A DNA stretch of 29,307 bases, taken from the NCBI GenBank assembly GCA_038527215.1, contig JBCBGC010000108.1, positions 1 through 29,307 on the forward strand. The letters are read 5' to 3'. Below are positions 1 through 9,177 of this stretch, piece after piece; the stretch's first letter is position 1, and each line of letters starts with the position of its first letter. Source of the stretch: JAWPMV01 sp038527215 (GTDB taxonomy: Bacteria > Bacteroidota > Bacteroidia > J057). A program made the translations under genes and the position numbers. The notes under the pieces are model-generated. The model did no database searches. It saw only the letters and a program-made list of their open reading frames with translations, and was not told where the DNA came from.

Positions 1-87
1 ATCCAAAACATGGGTCATCCCGGATTTTGAGCAAGCCAAGATTTCATCAAACCACTACTTGAAATCCCAACTACCCACAAATATGTC

Positions 88-132
88 ACCCCGGAAAGGC
101 TTTGAGCGTTAGCGAAAAGACTTATCCGGGGT
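88..132. repeat. CCCCGGA/TCCGGGG imperfect palindrome
   Basis: Outer arms ACCCCGGA (88-95) and TCCGGGGT (125-132) are perfect complements. The interior (AAGGCTTTG ... AAAAGACTT) pairs imperfectly around GAGCGTTAGC. It is a hairpin-forming intergenic element, probably a dispersed repeat since partial look-alikes occur in the same flank. It has no T-tract and sits over 230 bases from the nearest gene end, so it is not an obvious terminator. Confidence 0.5.
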
Positions 133-315
133 CTCCATGATTACATTAGGATCGCAGAGACCTCAGACTATATAGCTGTCGGAATCCTTGACCCCGGACA
201 GCTCAGCTCCCTGAAGTCGGAGGAGCTTCCAGGATGACAAGCCTATGGAAGAGTGGATAAGTTCATCCTGGTGGAGAAATGGTTTTTCATGTGTCTTCAA
301 GCAGGGTCAAAAGCA

Positions 316-346
316 ATGAGCCATCCCAAACGTTGGGATGGCTCAT
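316..346 (-). terminator. Hairpin terminator of the T9SS-cargo gene
   Basis: Perfect 14-bp inverted repeat ATGAGCCATCCCAA (316-329) / TTGGGATGGCTCAT (333-346) with a 3-base loop. It begins 22 bases beyond the stop codon of the minus-strand gene ending at 368. Read on the minus strand it is followed by GCTTTTG, a short T-run. The position and strength of the stem support an intrinsic terminator. Confidence 0.75.
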
Positions 347-367
347 GTTTTCTATTTCAAATATGAC

Positions 368-3300
368 TTAGCGCAGGATGAGTTTTCGCCAAATTTGATG
401 TCGGTTGGTCTTGACCCCCACCAGATATAAGCCACGGGGTAGGTCCTGAACCTGCCAAGAGACTTCATGTCCGGCTGGCAGCGCAGCAAACGTTTCTTCC
501 CGCATGATCTGGCCGGATGGCGTCATCAGCATGAGACGGCCCGCCTCCGGCAGGGCCTGGGAAAAGCGCATCCGAAATGCTCCGGTCGCAGGGTTGGGAT
601 ACAGCGCCATCTGCAAGGCCCAGGCTGGATCGAGGCTGGTCAGCCAACTGACCACTACCCACTGTCCCAGGGTGTCAGCGCCACAGCTCCCGGTGATCAC
701 CAATTCTACATAATAGCTATCAGGCTGGGCAAACTGATGGATCGGAGCGGGAAGGGTGGAAACATTGCCATCCCCAAAATCCCAGAAGTAGGTATTACTC
801 CCAACGGATAAGTCGGTAAAGGAAACCTGTAAGCCTGAGTCTTGATAAGCAAAATTTGCCAATGGGCTGGAAATCAGCTCCACATAGACACTATCCGAGG
901 CCGTACATCCAAATTGATCAACTACTTCCAGGCTATACCAGCCGGTTTGGGTAGCTGACAAACTTGTGTTTTGGGAACCGTCCGACCATAAATAATCGCT
1001 ATAGCTGGCAGATGGCTGAAGCAAATAAGCCGTATCGCACACCACCGTATCCGGCCCTAAATCCAGCGAAAAAGCTGTGCTGAAATCTGCCAGGCAATTC
1101 ATGGGCAAAGGAGTATAGCCCTGACGGGGCGCATCTTCCAGGTCCCCACTATATCCTCCGGTAAAGATTTCCCCTTGCCAGGGAGCGATCCAGCGGAAAA
1201 ATTCATCATAGACGGGCGTAGCCGAAACAGGGGTAGCACTGCCATTGATCAGGTCCAGTAACGCAAAATCGTAGGCCGGAAGATTGTTGACGGAATCAAA
1301 GGCACCCACCGTGTACAACTGCCCGCAATCCGGCACCAACTGACGAGGAGGCAGATTGAAGTCGATTTGCAAAGGCATGACATTGCCCGAAGGTCCATCT
1401 ATTTGAGCGAAGTGCTTTCTACTGAAACCACCTATGGTGCCAAAGCTTCCGCTCACATAGAGTTGGTCATTAAGCGCCTTCATATCGTAGACGCCCGCAA
1501 AAGAAGTGGAAAGATAGGGAGGCTGATATAAGCCATAGGTCTGTAGGAGCTGTCCGGAATCCGCGGTAACCGCCACCAGGGGATCGCCAAAAATGATATG
1601 ACCTGGTGCGCCCGAGCCATTATAGTTGACAAAAGTTGCTTCTCCGGCATCAATATAGACGCGGTTTCCGGCCACTTCGATCGGCCCTGGATCGCCCCCC
1701 CACAAGCGCGGGTTAAAGGGTAGCAGCTCAGTGGTATCTTTTTTCACCGCGGCCACATAGCGGATAGGCTGCCCGTTAAAGTTGAGAAAGTCCCCAGCCA
1801 TATAGATGGAGGTATCGGTGAAGGCAAAATCGTAGATGCCGCCGCCTACAGCATAACTCATAGGCAGGAGTTGCCCATTCACATCATAGGCTGCAAAGGC
1901 CTGACGAACCTGCCCACTGATTTCGGTAAAGTCTCCTCCCACGTATAGCACATCTTCACTCCATTCAAGGGTCCGGACCGGGCCATTGGGCTTAGGTTGC
2001 CAATCGGTTGGGCGACCACTTTGCAAGTCGATAGCGGCCAGCCTTTCGACCGGGACCGAACCAAAGGTGTTCAGCCTACCTCCCAGGACCATTTGCCCGT
2101 TTCGCATGGCGAAGGCCTGTATTTCCGAGGTTTCTGAACTCCGAAAGGCTTCACCCTCAATGCCCGTCTTTTGATAGGTCTGCAAGTTGAATTCGGACAA
2201 AATATGTCGGGCGGTATCCTGCCAAAGCCAAAATCGGCCCGCCAGGATAAAGCTCGTATCTGTAAACACCATATCATGCACCGCATAGGTGTTGGGATGT
2301 AGGTTCATCACGGTGGAAAGATTCAGCGTATTCAACTCCACCCGATCAATCTTAGAGGGCTCTATGATAAAAAGGGCCCCATCTCCAATTCCCAGGTGGA
2401 TCACCACCCAGGTAAAATCTTTAGAATAAAAGGTGTTTTTGGTGCCTATATGTACCCCTTTAAGAATCCCATGACGGTGGAAAAATACAGAGTCTCCGGT
2501 CATCGCCATCTGCTCCACCGGATCATTGATATTCAGTCCCCACCATTCACGGGCAGTATGGGTAAGTAGGTCGGCGGTTACAAAATGCTTGTGTTGGACT
2601 ATGCTATTGTCGTCGGTAATAAAGAAGCGTCCGGTAACCACCAGGAAGCTGTCGTTTAAGCCAATCTGCCAGACTTCTGCACCTGGATTCATATCCAGGT
2701 CGAGGTCGCGAAGCAGGCCTGTAGCCGGATCAATATCCGCCAGCCCTCGTCGTACGACGTTTTGTACCGAATCGAAATCCCCTCCGAGATACAGATGGCC
2801 AGCTCGGTAGGCCAACCTGCGAATCAAGCCGTTTACCTCGACTTGCAGAGGCAGCACATGGCCCAAAGAGTCCACATGGGCCAGATTATGGCGGGGGGCA
2901 TGCCCCACCGTCTCGAATTCTCCAGCCAGGAACCATCCGCCCTTTTCGTCCGAAACAATATCATGTATCTGGCCATCCGGGTTGAGATAGGGAAAAGCAA
3001 GGATGCTGTCCAGGGTATAATCATGAGCCGCTAAGCCCGGCTGATAGGGCCCCGCCTCCGAAAAGCTTCCAGCTAAATATAAGGTCCCATCATGCACCAC
3101 GCCCGATCCAGTCTGCCCATTGACCATCCACAGATGATCTTCGATGTCGTCTACAAAAACATGGGTAGCCTGACGTTGCTGGCAGCCATTATTGTCGGTA
3201 ACCGTGAGGCTATAAATGCCCGGTTCGGTGAGCGTAAGGTTGGGCGTAGTAGGACCATGCGCCCACTGATAAGCAGAAAATCCAGCCACTGCTTGAACCA

Positions 3301-5074
3301 GGACCGAATCTCCTTCGCAGATAGGATAAGCATCTATTAAAGGATAAGCCGGAGAAGGATAAGTCTGGATCTGGGTAGTCAGGGTATCATTCATGAAGGC
3401 GTTGTCCACGTAGCCATTAGGCAGGGAGGTCCAGCATTTAAATTGATAAACAGAATCAGCTCCCAGGTAGTGAGCTTTCAGGGAAATAAACCCCGAGGTC
3501 GTGCCCGCTGGGATAGTCTTCTGAAAGGGTACCGTCGGATAGAGAACGCCATTAATGCTGTAGTGCAACAGTCCGGAGGTAACGGTAAAGCTGGGGCTGA
3601 GGTTTTTCACCTGAACCTCCAGTTCTATGGTTCCCGGGCATAGCTGGGCTGGAAAGCTCGCGGCACTGACCTGAATATCTGGGGAGGGCACCACGATCGT
3701 AAACTCATCTGCTCCAATGTCTGGACTGCCGAGGGTTCGATTTTGTCCTTGAATATCCTTGCTTACAGAACTCAGATAAATGCCCTTCCCATCAAAAAAG
3801 CTGTTTTGGATATTGGTGTTGTCAATAAAGCCTGGCGTCTGGGTAAAGACCGCATTGCCTGTCACAGTACCCGTCTCCAAACTAGAAGCGCTTTGCAGTT
3901 GACTCAGGCTGGTATAGTTCTGCCCATTATAGGTGTAGGCCAGGCTCCCGGGATAGTCAAAGGCATTGTAGCCGGAAACGATGGCCGAGCCGGTGCCAAT
4001 GGTTATTTCCGCCACTTTACGGTTGCCACTGTGGTAAAGCAGGTTATTATAGAGGGTAATGCCAGGTCCATTGGTGCTCATTTTCCAAAGAGGATCGCCA
4101 TTGTTGGAAAAGAAGTCATTGTTGACAAACGTATTGAAAAACACGTGCATGCCTTCGGAGCCGTTGATTTCTAAGCCGGGGTCCGAAGGCTGGACCAGAA
4201 TGATGTTGTTGATGACCTTGTTGAGGTTATTGTTCAGGTCCTTTTTGGCATTGCCAAAAAACATCCCCCCATGAAATTGATTGTTAAGCACCTGGGTATA
4301 CCAACTGGAATAGACGACCAGACTTCGCGCACTGTAAATGCCATCGAATCGATTGCGCTCGATCAGGGTATTTTGCACTTGAGCAAGCTGGATGGTTTCG
4401 CCCATGTTGCCCAGGAAGATATTGTCCCGAATGATATGCCCCCCCAGCATAGGGTTGCCGCCCGTCAGTCGAACGCAGCCTTTACCACTGGTAATGGTGT
4501 TGTCATGGACGGAGATATGTCCTGACTGTTCACTATCAATGGTAAAAGCCGAAGCATTGAAACCTGAGCCTGCGGCGGTGAGGCTGCAATTACGGATAGT
4601 GATATAGTCGCAGGTGTTGCGGATCCGCATCACGCCTCCCATGGCATAGGTCGAACTTGAAGGATGAGAATTGATGGTCAGGTGCTCAAAAATGATGTGC
4701 TTGGCCCCGCTGAGATAAAAGGTATAGTTCTCGGTAAAATCATTGAGGGAGTGGTCAAGGATGACGCTACTTGCCGAACCGGCCTGAGACGTAATGGTCA
4801 GGGTGTTGGTCGCAGATACCCCGGAAATGGGACCTAGTATCTTATAGTTGGCCCCGGAATAAGTCCCCGACAGGAATTCCAGGCTCACAGGGCCACAGAC
4901 GCCATAGGTCTTGAGCGAATCAATGGCCTTAGCAAAAGTTTGAAAATAAGCTGCGTTGCCGCCCACGGTGTAGGAGCCGGAGTAGCACTGACTAAGCAGA
5001 CTGTTAGGAAGGGAAAGAGAAATAAACAGAATGAGGACAAGCCCCCTTGGCAGGGCTTTGTGTGTGTTGATCAT
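368..5074 (-). CDS. Large secreted multidomain protein with T9SS type A sorting domain
   Basis: A 1568-residue secreted protein. The order seen is: Sec signal peptide (about 1-30), a region rich in short N/G/I repeats typical of right-handed parallel beta-helices (about 30-460), a CARDB-like beta domain (about 465-580), an Ig/PKD-like domain with a C-E-G-D start (about 580-645), many repeats of the form L-Y-x-G-G-x-F that look like a delta-60/propeller repeat array (about 655-1330), a second Ig-like domain, a PKD domain with the WDFGDG motif, and a C-terminal sorting domain with YPNP and a final GLYLVGV...KLIL stretch. The last domain is the family mark of cargo for the Bacteroidota type IX secretion system, so the protein is probably exported and anchored or released at the cell surface. 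The ATG at 5074 is chosen over one 10 codons upstream because the signal peptide then starts cleanly. The ligand is unknown. Confidence 0.88.
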   Translation of the reverse strand: MINTHKALPRGLVLILFISLSLPNSLLSQCYSGSYTVGGNAAYFQTFAKAIDSLKTYGVCGPVSLEFLSGTYSGANYKILGPISGVSATNTLTITSQAGSASSVILDHSLNDFTENYTFYLSGAKHIIFEHLTINSHPSSSTYAMGGVMRIRNTCDYITIRNCSLTAAGSGFNASAFTIDSEQSGHISVHDNTITSGKGCVRLTGGNPMLGGHIIRDNIFLGNMGETIQLAQVQNTLIERNRFDGIYSARSLVVYSSWYTQVLNNQFHGGMFFGNAKKDLNNNLNKVINNIILVQPSDPGLEINGSEGMHVFFNTFVNNDFFSNNGDPLWKMSTNGPGITLYNNLLYHSGNRKVAEITIGTGSAIVSGYNAFDYPGSLAYTYNGQNYTSLSQLQSASSLETGTVTGNAVFTQTPGFIDNTNIQNSFFDGKGIYLSSVSKDIQGQNRTLGSPDIGADEFTIVVPSPDIQVSAASFPAQLCPGTIELEVQVKNLSPSFTVTSGLLHYSINGVLYPTVPFQKTIPAGTTSGFISLKAHYLGADSVYQFKCWTSLPNGYVDNAFMNDTLTTQIQTYPSPAYPLIDAYPICEGDSVLVQAVAGFSAYQWAHGPTTPNLTLTEPGIYSLTVTDNNGCQQRQATHVFVDDIEDHLWMVNGQTGSGVVHDGTLYLAGSFSEAGPYQPGLAAHDYTLDSILAFPYLNPDGQIHDIVSDEKGGWFLAGEFETVGHAPRHNLAHVDSLGHVLPLQVEVNGLIRRLAYRAGHLYLGGDFDSVQNVVRRGLADIDPATGLLRDLDLDMNPGAEVWQIGLNDSFLVVTGRFFITDDNSIVQHKHFVTADLLTHTAREWWGLNINDPVEQMAMTGDSVFFHRHGILKGVHIGTKNTFYSKDFTWVVIHLGIGDGALFIIEPSKIDRVELNTLNLSTVMNLHPNTYAVHDMVFTDTSFILAGRFWLWQDTARHILSEFNLQTYQKTGIEGEAFRSSETSEIQAFAMRNGQMVLGGRLNTFGSVPVERLAAIDLQSGRPTDWQPKPNGPVRTLEWSEDVLYVGGDFTEISGQVRQAFAAYDVNGQLLPMSYAVGGGIYDFAFTDTSIYMAGDFLNFNGQPIRYVAAVKKDTTELLPFNPRLWGGDPGPIEVAGNRVYIDAGEATFVNYNGSGAPGHIIFGDPLVAVTADSGQLLQTYGLYQPPYLSTSFAGVYDMKALNDQLYVSGSFGTIGGFSRKHFAQIDGPSGNVMPLQIDFNLPPRQLVPDCGQLYTVGAFDSVNNLPAYDFALLDLINGSATPVSATPVYDEFFRWIAPWQGEIFTGGYSGDLEDAPRQGYTPLPMNCLADFSTAFSLDLGPDTVVCDTAYLLQPSASYSDYLWSDGSQNTSLSATQTGWYSLEVVDQFGCTASDSVYVELISSPLANFAYQDSGLQVSFTDLSVGSNTYFWDFGDGNVSTLPAPIHQFAQPDSYYVELVITGSCGADTLGQWVVVSWLTSLDPAWALQMALYPNPATGAFRMRFSQALPEAGRLMLMTPSGQIMREETFAALPAGHEVSWQVQDLPRGLYLVGVKTNRHQIWRKLILR

Positions 5075-5101
5075 GGTTATAAGTATAAATTTTAGCGGGG
5101 A

Positions 5102-5109
5102 CAAATTAC
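5102..5109 (-). promoter_or_regulatory. Possible -7 element for the T9SS-cargo gene
   Basis: The minus strand reads GTAATTTG here, close to but not matching the Bacteroidota TAnnTTTG element (one base short). It would place the transcript start about 20 bases before the ATG at 5074 and would overlap the alternative start at 5104. Weak support only. Confidence 0.25.
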
Positions 5110-5150
5110 GACAATTCGCCTTTTTGCCAAAATCTCCTTCCCACGATGCC

Positions 5151-6248
5151 CTACTGGGTGATCTCGCTCAATTTAATGGTGCGGCGAATGCGTTCATTTT
5201 CCTCCACATCCGTCACCCTAACCAATATCTCCGGGTCTTCAGCTTCCCAGTTTATATCAATCCGTCCGTAGTGGTTTTCCATCACCGGGCCCTCCACCCG
5301 GTTGTCATTGGGGGTTGCAAAATGCCAGGTAGAAGTGATGCCGCTAGAGGTGATGTCATATAAGGGGTATAGTCCTTCTTCCTCCAGCCGGGATACCTCC
5401 GCGTAGTGCACATCTCCTGAGATAAACATCACCCCATTGGCTTGGGTCTTTTTGATCAGGTCCAGGAATCGCTGTCGCTCATGAGGCAGGTTGGCCCAGG
5501 CTTCATAGCCATTCCAAGTGATGCCAAACTGCGTACTGGTTGCGATGATCCTGAGGGTCGCGGGTACCCTGAGCTGTTCTTCCAGCCAGGTCCATTGGGC
5601 GTCTCCCAGCAAGGTAGAATCCGGGGTGTCATATGGCCAGTAATCAATCGGATAATGAAAAGCCGTGGTATCAACTGCCTCTCCGTCATAGCGACGCAAT
5701 TGGTCTCGAAAGGTCCGATTGTCCAGCAGGATCAGCTGCAAACTTTTGTCCCCCGCTCCAAACATATAGCTGGTATAAATGCCGGGGCGGGTGTGGCGAA
5801 TATCGGTACTATCAACCTGCCAGAAATCCAGGAATATTTCTTTAGAGGCTTCTTTAAATTCATATTGTCTTCCAGCATCGTTCCACCCAAAATCATGATC
5901 ATCCCAGGTCGCCAACACTTGAGAAGTTTCCCAGAGTTGCTGAAATTCTGCTTTGGCTCCCAGGCGTGCGTATTTGGCCTGTAGGGTGTCCATCACTTTG
6001 GTGTCGCCGTAAATGTTGTCTCCCAGAAAGACGAAAAGGTCTGGATCGCCCGCAGCCGCCTGAGCCAGGATGGGTTGCGGGTCTGTTTCGTGTCCACAAG
6101 AACCAAAGGCCAGGCTCCTGACCATAGGAAAGGTATGTTCTGCCTGAGGCAAGCTAGCCGAATCTGGGTTTCCGGCGTCTTCCGAAGAGGTATGGCAGGA
6201 AACACAAAGGACGAAAAACAGGAAAATACAAGGAGAAAGTTTTTTCAT
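5151..6248 (-). CDS. PhoD-like alkaline phosphatase family lipoprotein
   Basis: A 365-residue metallophosphoesterase of the PhoD / alkaline phosphatase D group. Metal-binding motifs are visible in the expected order: GDNIYGD (about 76-82), WDDHDFGWND (about 115-124) and SGDVHYAE (about 277-284). Members hydrolyse phosphomonoesters or diesters outside the cytoplasm using bound metals. With the start at 6248 the N-terminus is a short hydrophobic signal with a lipobox-like VLCVSC, so Cys18 is the likely lipidated residue. The longer reading from 6278 would run through the promoter at 6276-6304, which supports the shorter start. It lacks an obvious N-terminal PhoD accessory domain. The substrate cannot be told from sequence. 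It lies 76 bases upstream of the T9SS-cargo gene on the same strand. Confidence 0.88.
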   Translation of the reverse strand: MKKLSPCIFLFFVLCVSCHTSSEDAGNPDSASLPQAEHTFPMVRSLAFGSCGHETDPQPILAQAAAGDPDLFVFLGDNIYGDTKVMDTLQAKYARLGAKAEFQQLWETSQVLATWDDHDFGWNDAGRQYEFKEASKEIFLDFWQVDSTDIRHTRPGIYTSYMFGAGDKSLQLILLDNRTFRDQLRRYDGEAVDTTAFHYPIDYWPYDTPDSTLLGDAQWTWLEEQLRVPATLRIIATSTQFGITWNGYEAWANLPHERQRFLDLIKKTQANGVMFISGDVHYAEVSRLEEEGLYPLYDITSSGITSTWHFATPNDNRVEGPVMENHYGRIDINWEAEDPEILVRVTDVEENERIRRTIKLSEITQ

Positions 6249-6275
6249 CGTTAACAAATTAGGTGGATGAAGGGA

Positions 6276-6304
6276 CAAACCTAATAACCTAAGTTCAATG
6301 CCAA
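6276..6304 (-). promoter_or_regulatory. Bacteroidota-type promoter of the PhoD-like gene
   Basis: On the minus strand TTG (6304-6302) is followed after 18 bases by TAGGTTTG (6283-6276), an exact match to the TAnnTTTG -7 element used by the Bacteroidota primary sigma factor. A transcript start near 6269 would give a leader of about 20 bases to the ATG at 6248. Confidence 0.6.
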
Positions 6305-6365
6305 GTGATCAGAATACAAATTTTCTTATTATCTTCCGCGCTGTTTTATTTTTAACATAACAATC

Positions 6366-7121
6366 ATGAGACTAAGATTTCTGTTTTTATCTCTCTTTTG
6401 TACCCTTAGCTTTTCTCTTTTTGCCCAGGTTGATGATCCGGATCTCTTCTATGGGAAATGGGTTTTTGATAGTCCCAGTAACATGGAAGGGGAAGAGTTA
6501 GACTCCATGCAGCTCAAAATGATGGAGCGCATTTTTAAAGACCTGACTTTTGTTTTCCAGGAAGACGGCCTTTGTGAAATGCAGATGATGGGCAAAGAGG
6601 AAATGGCCAAGTGGGTATGGAATGAGGATCAAAGTGCGGTCATCATCACCTCCAAAACCGGCCAAAACAACGAGCACGAAATCATCGAACTTACCGCTGA
6701 CAAAATGATATTTGGCATGGGACGCAAGCCCATGGTGCTCAAAAGAGCAGAGATGGAAGAAGGAGATGTCCTGGAGGAAGTACAGGTGGAGAGAAGCCTG
6801 GCCGAAGTAACGGGCTCCCAGTTAATCAAAACCTGGTATCTCAAAGAGACTTCCAAGGACAGAGGATTTTTGATGAAAGCGGCCTTTACCTTTAATGAAG
6901 ATGGAACGGCTATTCGTCAACTGGGACCGGTAAACATGGATGGTACCTGGAAGCTAGATGAAGCAGCCAGTAAAATCACTATGATTGGAGAGGAAGAAGA
7001 TGGTTCGATGGATTGGTATGTAAAGGAAATTTCGGAGGACCGCCTGGTGCTTTATCGGGGCACCACGGAAGAAACCTGGACCATGACCACCGAACCCTGG
7101 GCCGAACAAGACGAGGAATAG
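6366..7121 (+). CDS. Secreted lipocalin-like protein, two repeats
   Basis: A 251-residue protein with a Sec signal peptide ending FSLFAQ (about residue 20). Two related halves are visible: residues about 25-125 (GKWVFDS ... VFQEDGLCEM ... KWVWNEDQSAVIIT) and about 145-245 (KTWYLKE ... TFNEDGTAIRQ ... GTWKLDEAASKITM). The pattern of G-x-W, an E-D-G turn and then W-x-x-D/E repeats is typical of the lipocalin-like domains common in Bacteroidota exported proteins. These are presumed small beta barrels of unknown ligand. The C-terminus is strongly acidic. It is divergent from the PhoD-like gene and convergent with the methyltransferase. No lipobox is seen, so it is probably periplasmic or secreted. 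The function is unknown. Confidence 0.75.
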   Translation: MRLRFLFLSLFCTLSFSLFAQVDDPDLFYGKWVFDSPSNMEGEELDSMQLKMMERIFKDLTFVFQEDGLCEMQMMGKEEMAKWVWNEDQSAVIITSKTGQNNEHEIIELTADKMIFGMGRKPMVLKRAEMEEGDVLEEVQVERSLAEVTGSQLIKTWYLKETSKDRGFLMKAAFTFNEDGTAIRQLGPVNMDGTWKLDEAASKITMIGEEEDGSMDWYVKEISEDRLVLYRGTTEETWTMTTEPWAEQDEE

Positions 7122-7136
7122 GTTTCGGAATATACC

Positions 7137-7175
7137 AAGCCCCTTCTGCTCCTATGGACAGAAGGGGCTTTTTTT
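7137..7175 (+). terminator. Intrinsic terminator between convergent genes
   Basis: A 12-bp perfect stem AAGCCCCTTCTG (7137-7148) / CAGAAGGGGCTT (7159-7170) with a 10-base loop, followed directly by TTTTT. It starts 15 bases after the stop of the lipocalin-like gene. The T-tract overlaps the TAA stop (7174-7176) of the opposing methyltransferase gene, so the two genes share this end. Confidence 0.9.
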
Positions 7176-7761
7176 ATTTACCCTCCAATTGGTACCAGGC
7201 GATGCTGCGGTCGAAGGTGGTTTCTTTTTCCAGGGTGTGTAGGCCAGTGGCTTCAATCAGGGCTTCCATGCCTCCTTCGGCCATATAGGTTTGGTAGTGG
7301 AAAAAATGCCCGGAAAAGCGCTGATCCAACCAAAGGCTGACTTTTTCCTGCCATCGTTGAGGCGGTTCCAAAGCCGCTACCCAAATTTCACTGCCGCATT
7401 GAGCCAGGAGTTTCAATAAATCCACGGCCTTTGACCAACGTAGCACATGAAAAAAAAGGGAAGCGGAAGCGATATCTACCTTCTGAGGGGGAAGGTTGTT
7501 CGGAGAAAAACCCTGGTCGGTAAATTGAAGATGATCCAGCCCCTGCTCCTTGGCTGAAGTTCTGGCGTATTGAATCAGCTTATGATCTAGGTCTATCCCC
7601 CAGCCTGCTTCTAGCTTGGGTCCAGCCAGCCGCAAAAAATCGCCCGTTCCACATCCGACATCCAGGAGGGTCGCTTGCTCCGGCACGGCCGCTAACCATT
7701 GTTCTCGTAAGGGACGAAGATAGCGATCGCTGGTGCGTTTTTTCCATGTGGCTTTAAGCAT
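7174..7761 (-). CDS. Class I SAM-dependent methyltransferase
   Basis: A 195-residue protein with the Rossmann-fold methyltransferase signature: motif I LLDVGCGTGDFL (about 32-43) for AdoMet binding, an acidic residue ending the second strand in WGIDLDHKL (about 54-62), and a post-motif DIASASLFFHVLRW (about 95). It resembles the Methyltransf_11/25 type that modifies small molecules rather than DNA or RNA. The substrate cannot be inferred. The N-terminus is basic and there is no signal peptide, so it is cytoplasmic. It is divergent from the Old Yellow Enzyme gene, with about 150 bases between the two starts that probably hold both promoters. Its stop codon lies in the T-tract of the shared terminator. 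Confidence 0.85.
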   Translation of the reverse strand: MLKATWKKRTSDRYLRPLREQWLAAVPEQATLLDVGCGTGDFLRLAGPKLEAGWGIDLDHKLIQYARTSAKEQGLDHLQFTDQGFSPNNLPPQKVDIASASLFFHVLRWSKAVDLLKLLAQCGSEIWVAALEPPQRWQEKVSLWLDQRFSGHFFHYQTYMAEGGMEALIEATGLHTLEKETTFDRSIAWYQLEGK

Positions 7762-7914
7762 AAGGCAGAGGATTTACTGTATAAAAGAGCCTTTTTGGCT
7801 TTCAGAAGTTGGAAGCAGCTAGTCTTTGCCACAAGCCTGCTTTTCCTACCTATCTTAGACTTTCCTGCTTCTTTTTTTCCTGATCAGACCTTATTTTCGG
7901 ACCAAAAGCTCATC

Positions 7915-9120
7915 ATGTCTTCTGCCCTCACCAGTCCCTTTGCCCTGCCTTGTGGTGTGGTTCTTCCCAATCGCATCGCCAAAGCGGCCATGACCGAACG
8001 CCTGAGCGACCGGGATCAGCGCCCTAATCGGCGTCATCAAACGCTATATGAGCATTGGTCTGAGTCCGGCTCTGGTTTGCTGATTTCAGGCAATGTGCTG
8101 GTAGACAAGCGGTATAAAGAAGCCTCTGGGAATGTGGTCATTGAAGATGAGCAGATCGTAGAAAGCCTAAGGGCCTGGGTCAAAGCCGGTACCAAAGCCG
8201 GGAACCAATTTTGGGCCCAGGTCAACCACGCAGGACGTCAGGCTTCTATTTTTTCCTCCTTCAAACCCCTGGCTCCCTCTGCCGTCAAATTGAAAAAGCT
8301 AGGGCTTTTTGCCAAGCCCAAAGCCATGACGGAAGCTGAGGTAGAAGATGCCATCCAGCGGTATGTTCAAACGGCACTGCTCTGCCAGAAGGCAGGTTTT
8401 ACGGGCGTACAAATTCACGCGGCCCACGGCTACCTCATGAGCCAGTTTTTATCGCCCCGGACCAACCTCCGGACGGATCGGTATGGCGGCACCATTGAAG
8501 GGCGGGCTCGGGCCTTGCTGGAAATCGTTCGACAATGCCGGGAAAAACTCGGGCCGGATTATCCCCTTTCCGTCAAGATTAATTCCGCAGATTTTCAGCG
8601 AGGAGGCTTTGAGGAATCTGATGCCATGTACGTCATCAAGGCCCTGGAGGAACTTAAGGTTGACCTCTTGGAAATCTCCGGCGGTACCTACGAAAACATT
8701 ATTTTTCTCACCAAGCGTTATCAAAAGGAGTCCACGCGCCAGCGAGAGGCTTACTTTCTGGATTTTGCGGAAAAAATCCGTACCCAGACTACCTTACCTT
8801 TAATGGTAACCGGCGGCTTTCGCAGCCTCGCCTTTTGTGAAGAAGTCATTGCCAGTGGCAAGCTGGATGTGATCGGCTTTGCCAGGCCTTATTTGATGGA
8901 TGCTAGCTTTCCTCAAAGCATGCTGGATGGCACGGTAGAACGGGTACCTGATGCAGCCTTCGACTTTAAGCCCCGTATGATGGCCGACCTGGCCGAGGCC
9001 GGATATTACGATTACCAAATCCACCAACTCGCCAAGGGCAAGTCCCTGAAACCTGGGTACAATCCATATATAGGTTTACTGCGGTTCACGAAGAATGAAA
9101 TGGTAAAGGGGTGGTTTTAA
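7915..9120 (+). CDS. Old Yellow Enzyme family NADH:flavin oxidoreductase
   Basis: A 401-residue FMN-dependent ene-reductase-type protein with a TIM-barrel fold. Visible landmarks are LPNRIAKAAMTE (about 17-28), AQVNHAGRQ (about 101-109), the catalytic pair in HAAHGYLMSQFLSP (about 168-181), the RTDRYGG motif (about 186-192) and the late VTGGFR...IGFARP FMN phosphate-binding part. HAAHGY is the form found in the enoate-reductase/YqjM branch. The frame can be opened upstream only by a TTG at 7795, which would add 40 residues without a family counterpart, so the ATG at 7915 is chosen. The C-terminus (about 340-401) looks like the extension seen in 2,4-dienoyl-reductase-like relatives, but no FAD/4Fe-4S half is present. 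Substrates are unknown, probably activated alkenes. Confidence 0.9.
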   Translation: MSSALTSPFALPCGVVLPNRIAKAAMTERLSDRDQRPNRRHQTLYEHWSESGSGLLISGNVLVDKRYKEASGNVVIEDEQIVESLRAWVKAGTKAGNQFWAQVNHAGRQASIFSSFKPLAPSAVKLKKLGLFAKPKAMTEAEVEDAIQRYVQTALLCQKAGFTGVQIHAAHGYLMSQFLSPRTNLRTDRYGGTIEGRARALLEIVRQCREKLGPDYPLSVKINSADFQRGGFEESDAMYVIKALEELKVDLLEISGGTYENIIFLTKRYQKESTRQREAYFLDFAEKIRTQTTLPLMVTGGFRSLAFCEEVIASGKLDVIGFARPYLMDASFPQSMLDGTVERVPDAAFDFKPRMMADLAEAGYYDYQIHQLAKGKSLKPGYNPYIGLLRFTKNEMVKGWF

Positions 9121-9177
9121 TCCAGGCTAGCATTTAGCCTTCTCCCTCTAAGCTGGGCATTCTCACGATATGATTCC

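Larger units (their letters stand above)
1..367. other. Non-coding flank with palindromic repeats
   Basis: No credible coding region is seen in these bases. The stretch holds an imperfect palindrome at 88-132, a weaker inverted repeat AGCTCC/GGAGCT at 205-227, and the terminator hairpin at 316-346. Phrases such as GTCATCCCGGA (14-24 area) and GACCCCGGA (near 190) look like fragments of the same CCCCGGA-type repeat, so this appears to be a repeat-rich spacer downstream of the large minus-strand gene. What lies left of base 1 is unknown. Confidence 0.6.

Noticed and set aside
3743..4174. 143-codon plus-strand frame inside the T9SS-cargo gene
   Set aside because: Shadow of the long minus-strand coding region, with no motif or leader.
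5442..5984. 180-codon plus-strand frame inside the PhoD-like gene
   Set aside because: It is antisense to a gene with clear metal-binding motifs and shows no domain of its own.
7795..7914. Upstream TTG start for the ene-reductase
   Set aside because: It would add 40 residues that do not resemble the family; the ATG at 7915 begins exactly where the conserved N-terminus starts.
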